Positions 1-7,898 of a stretch of DNA of 64,000 bases are shown piece after piece (the stretch's first letter is position 1; the number at the start of each line of letters is the position of its first letter). This DNA comes from Methylobacterium oryzae (GTDB taxonomy: Bacteria > Pseudomonadota > Alphaproteobacteria > Rhizobiales > Beijerinckiaceae): positions 372,001-436,000 of the forward strand of contig NZ_CP090349.1 in assembly GCF_021398735.1 (NCBI RefSeq), read 5' to 3'. The notes beneath the pieces are model-generated. The model saw only the letters and a list, made by a program, of their open reading frames with translations. It had not been told where the DNA came from and ran no database searches. The position numbers were made by a program, and so were the translations under genes.

Positions 1-245
1 AGGGCGATCCACAGCGTCCAGGTGAGCAGCGCCCGCCGCCGGCCCCGGGCCGCGCGGTCGGCGCCGGCGCGCGCGCCGGCCACCAGGGTGGCGGGCACGC
101 GCAGGGCGCCGCTGCCGCCTTCCGGCTCCGCCGGGATCAGGCGCGCGGCCAGCAGCGGCAGGGGCAGCGCCAGCAGCGCCCAGGGCGCGGCGAGGTCGAA
201 GGCCGACAGGAGCGCGCTGAGCCACGCGGGCAGGAATCCGCTCAT
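1..245 (-). CDS. BatA-like von Willebrand membrane protein, N-terminal part (partial)
   Basis: The first 81 residues of a minus-strand gene run off the left edge of the window. They hold a hydrophobic segment (residues about 18-34, PWALLALPLPLLAARLIP) followed by a basic stretch and the start of a second membrane segment. This is the usual N-terminus of BatA/VWA proteins encoded after MoxR and DUF58 genes. The start ATG overlaps the stop of the upstream DUF4381 gene as ATGA, which indicates translational coupling. The von Willebrand domain and its MIDAS motif would lie outside the window, so the family call rests on the N-terminus and gene order only. Confidence 0.6.
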   Translation of the reverse strand, partial: MSGFLPAWLSALLSAFDLAAPWALLALPLPLLAARLIPAEPEGGSGALRVPATLVAGARAGADRAARGRRRALLTWTLWIA

Positions 246-733
246 GCCCGCAGCCGCCCGATCAGGCGGGCGAGCTCGGCGTCCAGGGCCTCGAGGTCGG
301 GATCCTGTCGCCGGTACAGCCCGTCGGCGAGCACCCGGCCGGCGCCCCGGGTGAAGAAGTCGGTCCGGAACAGCCCGTCCAGCCGGGCCGCCCAGTCCGG
401 GCCCGTCGCCCGGGTCCCGGTCCCTGCCTCGGCCTCGCCGGACCGGTCGAGAGACCGGTCGAGTCTGCGCAGCAGCCGGGCCTGGGCGACGAGGCGCGCC
501 TCCGGGTCGAGGCCACGGCTCCGGGCGAGCTCGGCGAGCGCCGCCCGGCGCAGGGTGGCCCGCGCCCGGCCGCGCGCGTAGCGCACGAGCCCGACCAGCA
601 GGGCGGCGAGGAAGCCCAGGGCGGCAGCGGCCACGACCTCGCCCTGCACGGCGCCGACGGCGCCTCCGGGCAGGTGCAGGCCCCGGAGCTGGTCGAGGGA
701 CAGGGGGATCTCGGCGGGCGCGACGGGGTTCAT
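242..733 (-). CDS. DUF4381 family membrane protein
   Basis: A 163-residue protein with one membrane helix near residues 28-50 (VVAAAALGFLAALLVGLVRY) and a cytoplasmic, Arg/Leu/Asp-rich helical tail. Size, single helix and position between a DUF58 gene and a VWA gene fit the DUF4381 family, whose members are uncharacterised partners of MoxR ATPases. It starts 36 bp after the DUF58 stop, and its own stop overlaps the next start (ATGA). Function is inferred from context: a component of a membrane-associated MoxR/VWA chaperone-like system. Confidence 0.7.
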   Translation of the reverse strand: MNPVAPAEIPLSLDQLRGLHLPGGAVGAVQGEVVAAAALGFLAALLVGLVRYARGRARATLRRAALAELARSRGLDPEARLVAQARLLRRLDRSLDRSGEAEAGTGTRATGPDWAARLDGLFRTDFFTRGAGRVLADGLYRRQDPDLEALDAELARLIGRLRA

Positions 734-769
734 CGGGGCGCGCCGCGGGTCGGGTCGCCGGGTTCGGCC

Positions 770-1807
770 TCACAGCACCGCATCGAGGCGCTCCATGAGC
801 GGCGCGTAGGCCTCCGGGCCGGTCTCGACGTCGAGGCGCACGCCCGCGATGCCCCGGCGGGCGTAGTCGGCGAGCCGGGCCTCGGCGGTCTCCCCCGCAG
901 CTCCAGCCGCGGTCGTCGGCACGGTCGGTGAAACGGTCGGCAGCGCGGTCCCGCGGCGGCCGTCCGCGAGGGCGAAGGGGTAGTAGCCCGGCGGCCGGGC
1001 GCGCTCGAAGGCGTCGCTCACCAGGATCAGCCGGATGGCGATCCGCTCGGCGAGCAGGGTCAGGAGCTCGTCGAAGCCCGGGCCGGGATCGTCCAGGGCG
1101 CTGGCGATGACGAGGTGGCCGCCGGCCGGCAGCAGGCTGCGGGCGAGGGCGAGTGTCGCCTCCAGCGGCGGCTCCGCGCGGGTCGGCGCGCCGGACCCGG
1201 CCGCCAGCGCGTCGGCATGGGCCTGGGCGAGGGCGCCGGTGACCGCGATCATGGCGCGCTCGCCGCCCGCCGGCCGCAGCACGGTCGGCGCGCCGGCCGC
1301 GGCGACCGCGAGGCCGACCCGGCCGCCGTCGGCGGCGACCCGCCAGCCGAGCAGCGCCAGGGCCTCGGCGGCCGCCACCGAGCGCAGGGCCCGGCGGGTG
1401 CCGAACAGCATCGCGGGCCGGAAATCGGCGAGCAGCACCACGGCGCGGTCGCGCTCGTCGTGGTGGGTGCGGACGTGCAGCTGCCCGGTGCGGGCCGTGG
1501 CGTTGCGGTCGATGAAGCGGCGGTCGTCGCCCTCGGACCAGAGGCGGACGTCCTCCGGCTCCGACCCGCGCCCGCGGCGCCGGGTGACGATGCCGCCCGG
1601 CAGGCCCGCCAGCGTCCGGGTGGCGGGCGCGGAGCCCCGCCGGGCGAGATGGCGCAGGCCCATCAGGGCCTCGCCCGAGAGGTGGATGCCGTGCTCGGCG
1701 CGGTCTCGCCCCGCCTCCCGGGCGGGGAAGGGGCCCCCGGCGGTCGGGCCGACCGCCCCCGCGGCGGGGGGAGGGGATCTGCGCCGCGCCTGCCCGAACC
1801 CGAACAC
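770..1807 (-). CDS. DUF58 domain protein of the MoxR operon
   Basis: A 345-residue protein. The conserved DUF58 core is visible around residues 90-115 (RRFIDRNATARTGQLHVRTH, then the hydrophobic strand AVVLLADF), a VWA-like fold with a degenerate MIDAS. The start is GTG, two bases after the moxR stop (TGA CG GTG), so the two are translated together. DUF58 proteins always accompany MoxR ATPases. In methylotrophs the analogous MxaS helps methanol dehydrogenase maturation, but this cluster lacks mxaF, mxaJ, mxaG and mxaI in view and has DUF4381, so I read it as the general MoxR operon and not as mxaRS. The N-terminal 35 residues are Pro/Gly/Ala-rich and poorly conserved in appearance. Confidence 0.8.
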   Translation of the reverse strand: MFGFGQARRRSPPPAAGAVGPTAGGPFPAREAGRDRAEHGIHLSGEALMGLRHLARRGSAPATRTLAGLPGGIVTRRRGRGSEPEDVRLWSEGDDRRFIDRNATARTGQLHVRTHHDERDRAVVLLADFRPAMLFGTRRALRSVAAAEALALLGWRVAADGGRVGLAVAAAGAPTVLRPAGGERAMIAVTGALAQAHADALAAGSGAPTRAEPPLEATLALARSLLPAGGHLVIASALDDPGPGFDELLTLLAERIAIRLILVSDAFERARPPGYYPFALADGRRGTALPTVSPTVPTTAAGAAGETAEARLADYARRGIAGVRLDVETGPEAYAPLMERLDAVL

Positions 1808-1809
1808 CG

Positions 1810-2847
1810 TCAGAGCGCCCGCACCCGCTGCACCAGCTCGCCGACGAGGCCGCGCGCCGTCCGGCCCTCGGCGGCCGCCCGCCAGGTCAGGCCGATCCGG
1901 TGGGAGAGGGCGTCGCGGGCCAGCTCCGCGACGTCCTCGGGCGTGACGTGGTCGCGCCCCCGCAGCCAGGCCCGGGCCTTGCCGGCCATCATCAGCGCCA
2001 GGGTGCCGCGGGGGGAGGCCGGGTGCTCGATCATGGCGCGCAGGTCCGGGGCGGCCGCGTCAGTGCGGGTCGCCGCCACCAGCCGGACGAGGTAGTCCTT
2101 GAGGGCCGGCGACACGTAGGTGGCGAGCGCCGCCTCCCGGGCGGCGCGCACGTCCGCCAGCGACAGCCGCACGGTCATCGCATCGACGTGGTGGGTGATC
2201 TCGCCCTCCACGAGGTCGAGGATCGCCCGCTCGGTGGTCTCGTCGGGCATGTCGACCACGACGTGGAGGAGGAAGCGGTCGAGCTGCGCCTCCGGCAGCG
2301 GGAAGGTGCCGGCATGCTCGATCGGGTTCTGGGTCGCCACGACCATGAACGGGTCGGACAGGCGGTGCGTCGTCCCCGAGACCGTCACCTGCCCTTCGGC
2401 CATGGATTCGAGGAGCGCCGACTGCACCTTCGGAGGGGCGCGGTTGACCTCGTCCACCAGCACGAGGGCGTGGAACAGCGGCCCGGGCAGGAACTCGAAG
2501 GTGCCGCTATCCTGGCGCCAGACGTTGGTGCCGGTGAGGTCGGCCGGCATCAGGTCCGGCGTGCACTGGATGCGCGCGAAGGAGCCGTCGAGGCCGTCGG
2601 CGAGGCGCTTGACCGCGCGGGTCTTGGCGAGCCCCGGCGCGCCCTCGATCAGCAGGTGCCCGCCGGTCAGGAGCCCGATCAGCAGGCGCTCCACGAGGCC
2701 GGCGCTGCCGATCAGGCCGCGCTCCAGCCCCTCGCGCAGCGCCATGACGCGGCCGTGCAGGGCGGCGTCGGGCGTGCTGCTGGACCCTTTGTCGGGTGCA
2801 GTGTCGGGCCTGCGTTCGGCGAGGGCGCCGCTCGTGGCGCCGCTCAT
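1810..2847 (-). CDS. MoxR family AAA+ ATPase
   Basis: An AAA+ ATPase with Walker A (GAPGLAKT), Walker B (LVDEVNR), the sensor-like ATQNP motif and the family signature PLPEAQLDRF. MoxR ATPases act as chaperones that insert cofactors or assemble complexes together with VWA proteins. It is the first gene of a four-gene operon. The start is uncertain. ATG at 2847 gives 345 residues beginning MSGAT. A GTG at 2943, two bases after GAGGAG, would add a His/Gly/Pro-rich repeat-like leader (GPGQGPEHGPGHGP). I prefer 2847 because the family core begins about 35 residues later. Confidence 0.87.
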   Translation of the reverse strand: MSGATSGALAERRPDTAPDKGSSSTPDAALHGRVMALREGLERGLIGSAGLVERLLIGLLTGGHLLIEGAPGLAKTRAVKRLADGLDGSFARIQCTPDLMPADLTGTNVWRQDSGTFEFLPGPLFHALVLVDEVNRAPPKVQSALLESMAEGQVTVSGTTHRLSDPFMVVATQNPIEHAGTFPLPEAQLDRFLLHVVVDMPDETTERAILDLVEGEITHHVDAMTVRLSLADVRAAREAALATYVSPALKDYLVRLVAATRTDAAAPDLRAMIEHPASPRGTLALMMAGKARAWLRGRDHVTPEDVAELARDALSHRIGLTWRAAAEGRTARGLVGELVQRVRAL

Positions 2848-3104
2848 GCGGAGAACGATCCGGCGCGGAGCGGATCCGCCCGTCGGGCCATGTCCCGGGC
2901 CATGTTCCGGTCCTTGTCCTGGGCCGTGTGCTGCATCCTGCACGTCTCCTCGGCCGGGTCCCGGATTCTTAAGGGATCCTCAGGCTCTTGCCGGTGTGCC
3001 CGCTGCCCGGTGCGGCCGTCAATCCCGCTTCGGACACGCTTTCCGATCCCGCCCGGGCCATGGTGTCACGGTTCCGTCACCTCTCCGCTCCCATGAGACG
3101 CCGG

Positions 3105-3815
3105 ATGACCAGCTACGCCGCCCTCCCCGAAGAACTGAAATCCGCGATCGGCCTGCTCGTGGCCTTCGTGCTCGGCACGATCATCGGGGCCGAGCGGCAG
3201 TACCGGCAGCGCACCGCGGGCCTGCGCACGGCGGTGCTGGTCGCGGTCGGGGCGAGCGCCTTCGTGGATCTCGGCATGCGCCTGACCGGTCCGGACGGGG
3301 GCGTCCGGACCGTGGCCTACGTGATCTCCGGCATCGGCTTCCTCGGCGCCGGCGTGATCATGAAGGAGGGGATGAACGTCCGCGGCCTCAACACGGCCGC
3401 GACCCTGTGGTGCTCGGCCGCGGTCGGGGCCTTCTGCGGCGCCGACCTGCCCCTGGAGGCGGTGTTCGTGATGGTGACGGTGCTCGCCTGCAACACCGCG
3501 CTCCGGCCGCTGGTGAACGCCATCAACCGCGCGCCGATCCGCGAATCCGCCACCGAGGCGACCTACGAGGTCCAGGTCACCACGGCGCCCGGCGAGGCCG
3601 GGCCGGCCCAGGACATGCTGGTGGAGCGCCTGGAGGCGGCGAACTACCCGGTCGGCAGCGTCGAGATCGAGGAGCGCGGCGAGAGCGCGGTCGACGTGGT
3701 GGCGACGCTCACGGCCAGCGCCGTCAAGGCGGAGGAACTCGACGCCGTGACCAACGAGCTGGCCCGCATGCCCGGCATCCGCCACGCCACGTGGTCGGTG
3801 CAGACCGCCGACTGA
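3105..3815 (+). CDS. MgtC/SapB family membrane protein
   Basis: About 236 residues. The hydrophobic N-terminal half has the MgtC signatures GTIIGAERQYRQRTAGLRT and GIGFLGAGVIM, with the strongly conserved GAER and FLGAG. A soluble ACT-like C-terminal domain follows (residues about 150-236). MgtC proteins tune membrane potential and ATP synthase or magnesium homeostasis. In-frame ATGs exist at 2988, 3093 and 3105; 3105 (MTSYAALPEE) places the first helix at the usual distance. It faces away from the MoxR operon, so the interval 2848-3104 holds both promoters. No magnesium riboswitch was recognised there. Confidence 0.85.
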   Translation: MTSYAALPEELKSAIGLLVAFVLGTIIGAERQYRQRTAGLRTAVLVAVGASAFVDLGMRLTGPDGGVRTVAYVISGIGFLGAGVIMKEGMNVRGLNTAATLWCSAAVGAFCGADLPLEAVFVMVTVLACNTALRPLVNAINRAPIRESATEATYEVQVTTAPGEAGPAQDMLVERLEAANYPVGSVEIEERGESAVDVVATLTASAVKAEELDAVTNELARMPGIRHATWSVQTAD

Positions 3816-3844
3816 GCGCGGCGCGCGGGCGGGGCGGCGATCCC

Positions 3845-3858
3845 GAGGGCGCGCCCTC
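3845..3858. terminator. Palindrome between convergent genes, possible terminator
   Basis: GAGGGCGCGCCCTC is a perfect 14-bp palindrome in the 62-bp gap between the convergent mgtC-like gene and the small gene at 3878-4231. It can fold as a hairpin on either strand, but there is no T-tract on either side, so its terminator role is weakly supported. Confidence 0.3.
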
Positions 3859-3877
3859 CGGCGGGTGACCCGGGCCG

Positions 3878-4231
3878 TCAGCGACGCGGGTCGAGGGGCC
3901 GGCTGCGGCGCTCGATCACCACGGTCGGGCGCGTGCGGCGCTCCACCACCACGGTGCGCGGGGCCCGGCTCGGACTCGCCTGGGTCAGGATCCGCTCGGG
4001 GGTGCGCTCCGGCTTGGCCTTCTTGGCCGCCAGGACGTGGGGGCGGACCTCGTCGGCCGGCAGGCCCATCAGGCCGGCGGCGATCTCGACCTGCTGCTCC
4101 ACGTCGTCCGCGAGGTCCTGCGCGGCGGCGACCGCCTCGCTCACGGTGGGCGGCTCGCGGCGGACGCGGATCGGTGGCAGGTCGGCGAAGCTCTTCTGCG
4201 TCTTCTTCACGGGGCGACTCGCAGTCTTCAT
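3878..4231 (-). CDS. Small conserved-looking hypothetical protein
   Basis: 117 residues starting MKTASRPVKKTQKSF. The N-terminus is basic, the middle is an acidic helix (VSEAVAAAQDLADDVEQQVEIAAGL), and the tail is very basic with a repeated RRTRPTVV/ERRSRP motif, which suggests nucleic-acid binding or a structural role. No membrane segment or signal peptide is seen. The frame is open further upstream to 4408, but the earlier codons read as low-quality Arg/Pro/Ser sequence. I do not recognise a family. Confidence 0.55.
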   Translation of the reverse strand: MKTASRPVKKTQKSFADLPPIRVRREPPTVSEAVAAAQDLADDVEQQVEIAAGLMGLPADEVRPHVLAAKKAKPERTPERILTQASPSRAPRTVVVERRTRPTVVIERRSRPLDPRR

Positions 4232-4556
4232 GCACCAGACATAGCGCCTTCCGGACAGGTTGTGCAGTGCATCAAAAACGTGTGATGGGCGCCTCCCGCA
4301 CATGTCTCGCCGGCGGATAGCGCGGGGGAGACGCGGAGCTGACGCGCAGTGGCGCGGCTGTGAGGCCGGCTGCCGCGCGCTTGGGCAGGCTCGGGCCGCT
4401 TCGGGCATCCGGTGCCCGATCTGCCGGAGTTTCGGGCGACCCCGCGGGCCAGTGCCGGCTGCTCCGGTCCGGAGACGCGCCTCCGTGCGTCATAGTGGCG
4501 CGGTCCGGCGAGCCCGCGCTTACCTGCGCTTCAGCCCGGCATGGTAGGGTTCGCGG
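4232..4556. other. Intergenic region between divergent genes
   Basis: 325 bp between the small hypothetical (minus) and the NlpC/P60 gene (plus). The part near 4235-4295 is AT-richer and is likely to carry the promoter of the minus gene. Nothing else (no RNA gene, no repeat) was recognised. Confidence 0.4.
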
Positions 4557-5417
4557 ATGACCGAGAGCCTCGATCCCCGGCTGACCCCGGCCCGGCCGCA
4601 CGTCGCCGATCTCCGCTTGCGGGACCGCGTCGCGGCGGCGCGCTACGTTGCCGGCACGCCGCGGCGGGTGACATCGCCGTCGGCGCCGCTGCGCCGCGCG
4701 CCCGCCGCCGACGCGGGGCTCGACACCGAGGCGCTGCTGGGCGACGCGGTCGACCTCTACGACACGGCGGACGGCTTCGCCTTCGTGCAGCTCGCCCGCG
4801 ACGGCTACGTCGGCTACCTGCCGGCCGAAAGCCTCGGTCCGGCCGATCCGGAGCCGACGCACCGCGTCACCGCCCTGCGCACCTTCCTGTATCCCGAGCC
4901 GGACCTGAAGCGGCCGGTCCTCGGCCATCTCAGCCTCGGCGCACGCCTCGCCGCGACGGGGGAGGCTGGCGCCTACCTGGAGACGCCGGGCGGCTACGTG
5001 TTCGCCCGCCACTGCGCGCCCGTCGACGCGCGCGAGCCGGACTACGCCGCGACGGCCGCGCGGCTCGCCGGGACCCCCTATCTCTGGGGCGGCCGCACCA
5101 GCCTCGGGCTCGACTGCTCCGGCCTCGTGCAGCTCTGCCTCGACGCGGCGGGGCTGCCCTGCCCGCGCGACGCCGACATGCAGGAGCGGACCCTCGGGCA
5201 GGCGCTGACGTTCGACCCCGCGCGCCCGGAGGTCGCGGGCCTGCGCCGGGGCGACTTCGTCTTCTGGCGCGGCCATGTCGGGCTGATGGTCGATCCCGAG
5301 ACGCTGATCCACGCCAACGGCCACCACATGGCGGTCGCCGCGGAGCCGCTCGCCGGGACGGTCGCCCGCATCGCGGCGCACAGCTTCGGCGCCGTGACGG
5401 GGATCCGGCGGCTCTGA
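4557..5417 (+). CDS. NlpC/P60 family peptidoglycan peptidase with SH3-like domains
   Basis: 286 residues. Two bacterial SH3-like segments (about residues 55-95 and 100-150) are followed by an NlpC/P60 cysteine peptidase domain. The catalytic Cys is in GLDCSGLVQ (about residue 188), a His lies in WRGHVGLMV and a third polar residue in HANGHH. These enzymes cleave D-Glu-(gamma)-diamino-acid links in stem peptides. No signal peptide is visible, as in the similar cytosolic or muropeptide-recycling members of alphaproteobacteria. The ATG lies 8 bases after TAGGG. ispH follows 137 bp downstream on the same strand. Confidence 0.88.
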   Translation: MTESLDPRLTPARPHVADLRLRDRVAAARYVAGTPRRVTSPSAPLRRAPAADAGLDTEALLGDAVDLYDTADGFAFVQLARDGYVGYLPAESLGPADPEPTHRVTALRTFLYPEPDLKRPVLGHLSLGARLAATGEAGAYLETPGGYVFARHCAPVDAREPDYAATAARLAGTPYLWGGRTSLGLDCSGLVQLCLDAAGLPCPRDADMQERTLGQALTFDPARPEVAGLRRGDFVFWRGHVGLMVDPETLIHANGHHMAVAAEPLAGTVARIAAHSFGAVTGIRRL

Positions 5418-5512
5418 GGGAAGCCGGCGCGGGTCCCATTCCCGCGGCAATCGTGCTACAGAGGGGCCACGGAGCGGCTCCGCTTCCCTCTTCCCGCCCG
5501 GTTCCTGGGCCA

Positions 5513-5528
5513 GTCCTGTTGACAGGAC
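5513..5528. promoter_or_regulatory. Inverted repeat upstream of ispH
   Basis: GTCCTGT-TG-ACAGGAC has perfect 7-bp arms and ends 26 bp before the ispH start. The sequence TTGACA is embedded in it, but no convincing -10 box follows at 16-18 bp. It may be an operator or a leader hairpin. Another -10-like sequence (TGCTACAGAG) lies near 5453-5462. Confidence 0.3.
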
Positions 5529-5554
5529 AGCCCCGCCCTCGCCACATCCCCCGC

Positions 5555-6556
5555 ATGACCGCCGATATCGCGACCCCCGAGCCCGTCCCGGGCACCGCCG
5601 GCAAGCCGCCGCTGGAGATCCTGCTCTGCGCCCCGCGCGGCTTCTGCGCCGGCGTGGTGCGGGCCATCGACGTCGTGGAGCGGGCGCTCGCCATCTACGG
5701 GCCGCCCGTCTACGTCCGCCACGAGATCGTGCACAACAAGTACGTCGTGGAGAGCCTGAAGCGGAAGGGCGCCGTGTTCGTCCGCGAACTCGACGAGGTG
5801 CCGGACGGCGGCGCCCCGGTGATCTTCTCCGCCCACGGGGTGGCCAAGACCGTCCCGGCCAACGCTGATTCGCGCGGGCTGACGACGATCGACGCCACCT
5901 GCCCGCTGGTGACCAAGGTCCACCGCGAGGCCGAGATCCACCACAAGCGCGGCCGCCACGTGCTGCTCGTCGGCCATTCCGGCCATCCCGAGGTGGTGGG
6001 CACGATGGGCCAGCTGCCCAAGGGCTCGATCACCCTCGTGGAGGATCTCGAGCAGATCGCGGCCCTGACCCCGGACAATCCCGACAACCTCGCCTGGGTC
6101 ACCCAGACGACCCTGTCGGTCGACGACACCCGGCACATCGTCGAGGCCCTGAAGAAGAAGTTCCCGAACATCACCGGGCCGCACAAGGACGACATCTGCT
6201 ACGCCACCACCAACCGCCAGGAGGCGGTGAAGCAGGTGGCGCCGCTGGTCGACGCCCTGATCGTGGTCGGCTCGTCGAACTCGTCGAACTCGCAGCGCCT
6301 GCGCGAGGTCGCCGAGCGCGTCGGCTGCCCGATCACCCGCCTCGTGCTCCGCGCCGAGGAGATCGACTGGCCGGCCTTCGAAGGCATCCGCAAGCTCGGC
6401 CTCACGGCCGGCGCCTCGGCCCCCGAGGTCCTGGTCGAGGAGATCATCGACGCCTTCGCGGCCCGCTACGACGTGATGGTCGACACGGTCTCGACCGTGA
6501 TCGAGGACATGGTCTTCCCGCTGCCGCGGGAGCTGCGCAGCGAGGCCGCCGAGTAG
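5555..6556 (+). CDS. ispH: 4-hydroxy-3-methylbut-2-enyl diphosphate reductase
   Basis: 333 residues of the IspH/LytB family, the last step of the MEP isoprenoid pathway (HMBPP to IPP and DMAPP). The three cluster-binding cysteines are in PRGFCAGV (Cys31), DATCPLVTK and [11 protein letters not shown]. The substrate-binding motifs [23 protein letters not shown] and GSSNSSNS are all present. The start [10 protein letters not shown] at 5555 gives the usual extension of about 20 residues seen in alphaproteobacteria. thrB follows on the same strand, an arrangement common in Rhizobiales (ispH-thrB-rnhA), although rnhA is not next here. Confidence 0.97.
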   Translation: MTADIATPEPVPGTAGKPPLEILLCAPRGFCAGVVRAIDVVERALAIYGPPVYVRHEIVHNKYVVESLKRKGAVFVRELDEVPDGGAPVIFSAHGVAKTVPANADSRGLTTIDATCPLVTKVHREAEIHHKRGRHVLLVGHSGHPEVVGTMGQLPKGSITLVEDLEQIAALTPDNPDNLAWVTQTTLSVDDTRHIVEALKKKFPNITGPHKDDICYATTNRQEAVKQVAPLVDALIVVGSSNSSNSQRLREVAERVGCPITRLVLRAEEIDWPAFEGIRKLGLTAGASAPEVLVEEIIDAFAARYDVMVDTVSTVIEDMVFPLPRELRSEAAE

Positions 6557-6670
6557 GCGGTCCGGTCCGACAGCGCCGACGCCCCGGGCTCGGGGCGCGC
6601 GGCAGGCTTTATGCGGGGGCGCTTCGGCGCCCCTTGCCGTATCGAACTTTCGACATCAGAGCGCAGACAC

Positions 6671-7636
6671 GTGGCCGTCTACACCGAGGTATCCGACGCG
6701 GCGCTCGCCGAGTTCCTGTCCGCCTACGCGATCGGCAGCCTGCTCTCCTTCAAAGGCATCGCGGAGGGCGTCGAGAACTCGAACTTCTTCCTGCACACGA
6801 CCGAGGGCGCCTACATCCTGACGCTCTACGAGAAGCGCGTCCGGGAACAGGACCTGCCGTTCTTCATCGGGCTGATGGAGCATCTCTCGGCCCGCGGCCT
6901 CGCCTGCCCGCAGCCCGTGCGCGACCGGGCTGGCCAAGCCCTCGGCCAGCTCTGTGGCCGGCCCGCCGCCATCGTGAGCTTCCTGGAGGGGGTCTCGGTC
7001 AAGGCGCCGGGCGTCGAGCATTGCCGGGAACTCGGCCGGGCCCTCGCGGAGTTGCACGCCGCCGGCCGGGACTTCCCGATGGTGCGGGACAACAATCTCT
7101 CGGTGTCCGCGTGGCGCCCGCTCTTCGCGCAGGCCGAGGCCCAGGCCGATTCGGTCGAGCCCGGCCTCGCGGCGCGCACCCGGTCGGACCTCGCCGTCCT
7201 GGAGGCGCATTGGCCCCGGGACCTGCCGGGCGGTGTGATCCACGCGGACCTGTTCACCGACAACGTCTTCTTCATCGGCGACGCGCTGTCGGGCTTGATC
7301 GACTTCTACTTCGCCTGCACGGACGCCTTCGCGTACGACCTCGCGGTCTGCCTGAACGCGTGGTGCTTCGACCCCGACGGCACCTTCCACCGCGACATGG
7401 CCGCCGCGCTGATCGCCGGCTACGAGGCCGTGCGGCCCCTGGAGGCCGCCGAGGTCGCGGCCCTGCCGATCCTGTGCCGGGGCGCCGCGCTCCGCTTCAT
7501 GCTCACCCGGCTGGTCGATTGGCTGAACGTGCCCCCGGGCGCCCTGGTGAAGCCGAAGGACCCGCGGGAATTCGATCGCCGGCTCACCTTTCACCGCCAG
7601 GCGCGGGACGCCCGCGATTACGGCCGGGCGGGCTGA
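6671..7636 (+). CDS. thrB: Homoserine kinase (APH-fold type)
   Basis: 321 residues of the ThrB type found in alphaproteobacteria and pseudomonads, with an aminoglycoside-phosphotransferase fold. The catalytic loop GGVIHADLFTDNVFF and the metal-binding LIDFYFACTD are visible, and the N-terminal lobe has EGVENSNFFL. It phosphorylates homoserine for threonine synthesis. The start is a GTG (VAVYTEVSD). Longer in-frame starts at 6611 would add an unconserved leader. A palindromic repeat, and not rnhA, follows. Confidence 0.95.
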   Translation: MAVYTEVSDAALAEFLSAYAIGSLLSFKGIAEGVENSNFFLHTTEGAYILTLYEKRVREQDLPFFIGLMEHLSARGLACPQPVRDRAGQALGQLCGRPAAIVSFLEGVSVKAPGVEHCRELGRALAELHAAGRDFPMVRDNNLSVSAWRPLFAQAEAQADSVEPGLAARTRSDLAVLEAHWPRDLPGGVIHADLFTDNVFFIGDALSGLIDFYFACTDAFAYDLAVCLNAWCFDPDGTFHRDMAAALIAGYEAVRPLEAAEVAALPILCRGAALRFMLTRLVDWLNVPPGALVKPKDPREFDRRLTFHRQARDARDYGRAG

Positions 7637-7712
7637 GACGCGGATGAGCCGGCGACCCGCTGGACAACCGGGTCGATCCATCCGCCACGACCGGTTTGAC
7701 AGGGCCGAACCC

Positions 7713-7804
7713 CGTCACCGCGAGCGCAGCGACGTGACCCAAGGTGGCGCGACGCTCGTCGCCGTGGCGCTGCCCTGGATCGCTTCGCTGCACGCGCACT
7801 GACG
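7713..7804. repeat. Palindromic intergenic repeat, copy A
   Basis: About 92 bp with complementary ends (CGTCACCGCGAGCGCAGCG at the left; the right end reads ATCGCTTCGCTGCACGCGCA then CTGACG). It lies between the convergent genes thrB and zwf. Copies at 29877-29961 and 59905-59996 share the landmarks GCGAGCG(C/G)AGCGA and CCCTGGAT(C/T)GCT. This resembles the REP/RIME-like elements of Methylobacterium and Bradyrhizobium. It could act as a bidirectional terminator or 3' RNA stabiliser. Confidence 0.75.
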
Positions 7805-7898
7805 GCTGGGGCGCAGGGGGCGTCAGGCGGCCGCACCGCTTCGGGACGGGGAGGCGCGAAACCGCCGACCCTCGCGTTCGAACGAATCGTCGGGCCGC

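Noticed and set aside
5518..5545. TTGACA (5519-5524) as the -35 box of an ispH promoter
   Set aside because: No acceptable -10 sequence follows at 16-18 bp, and the transcript would begin at or after the start codon.
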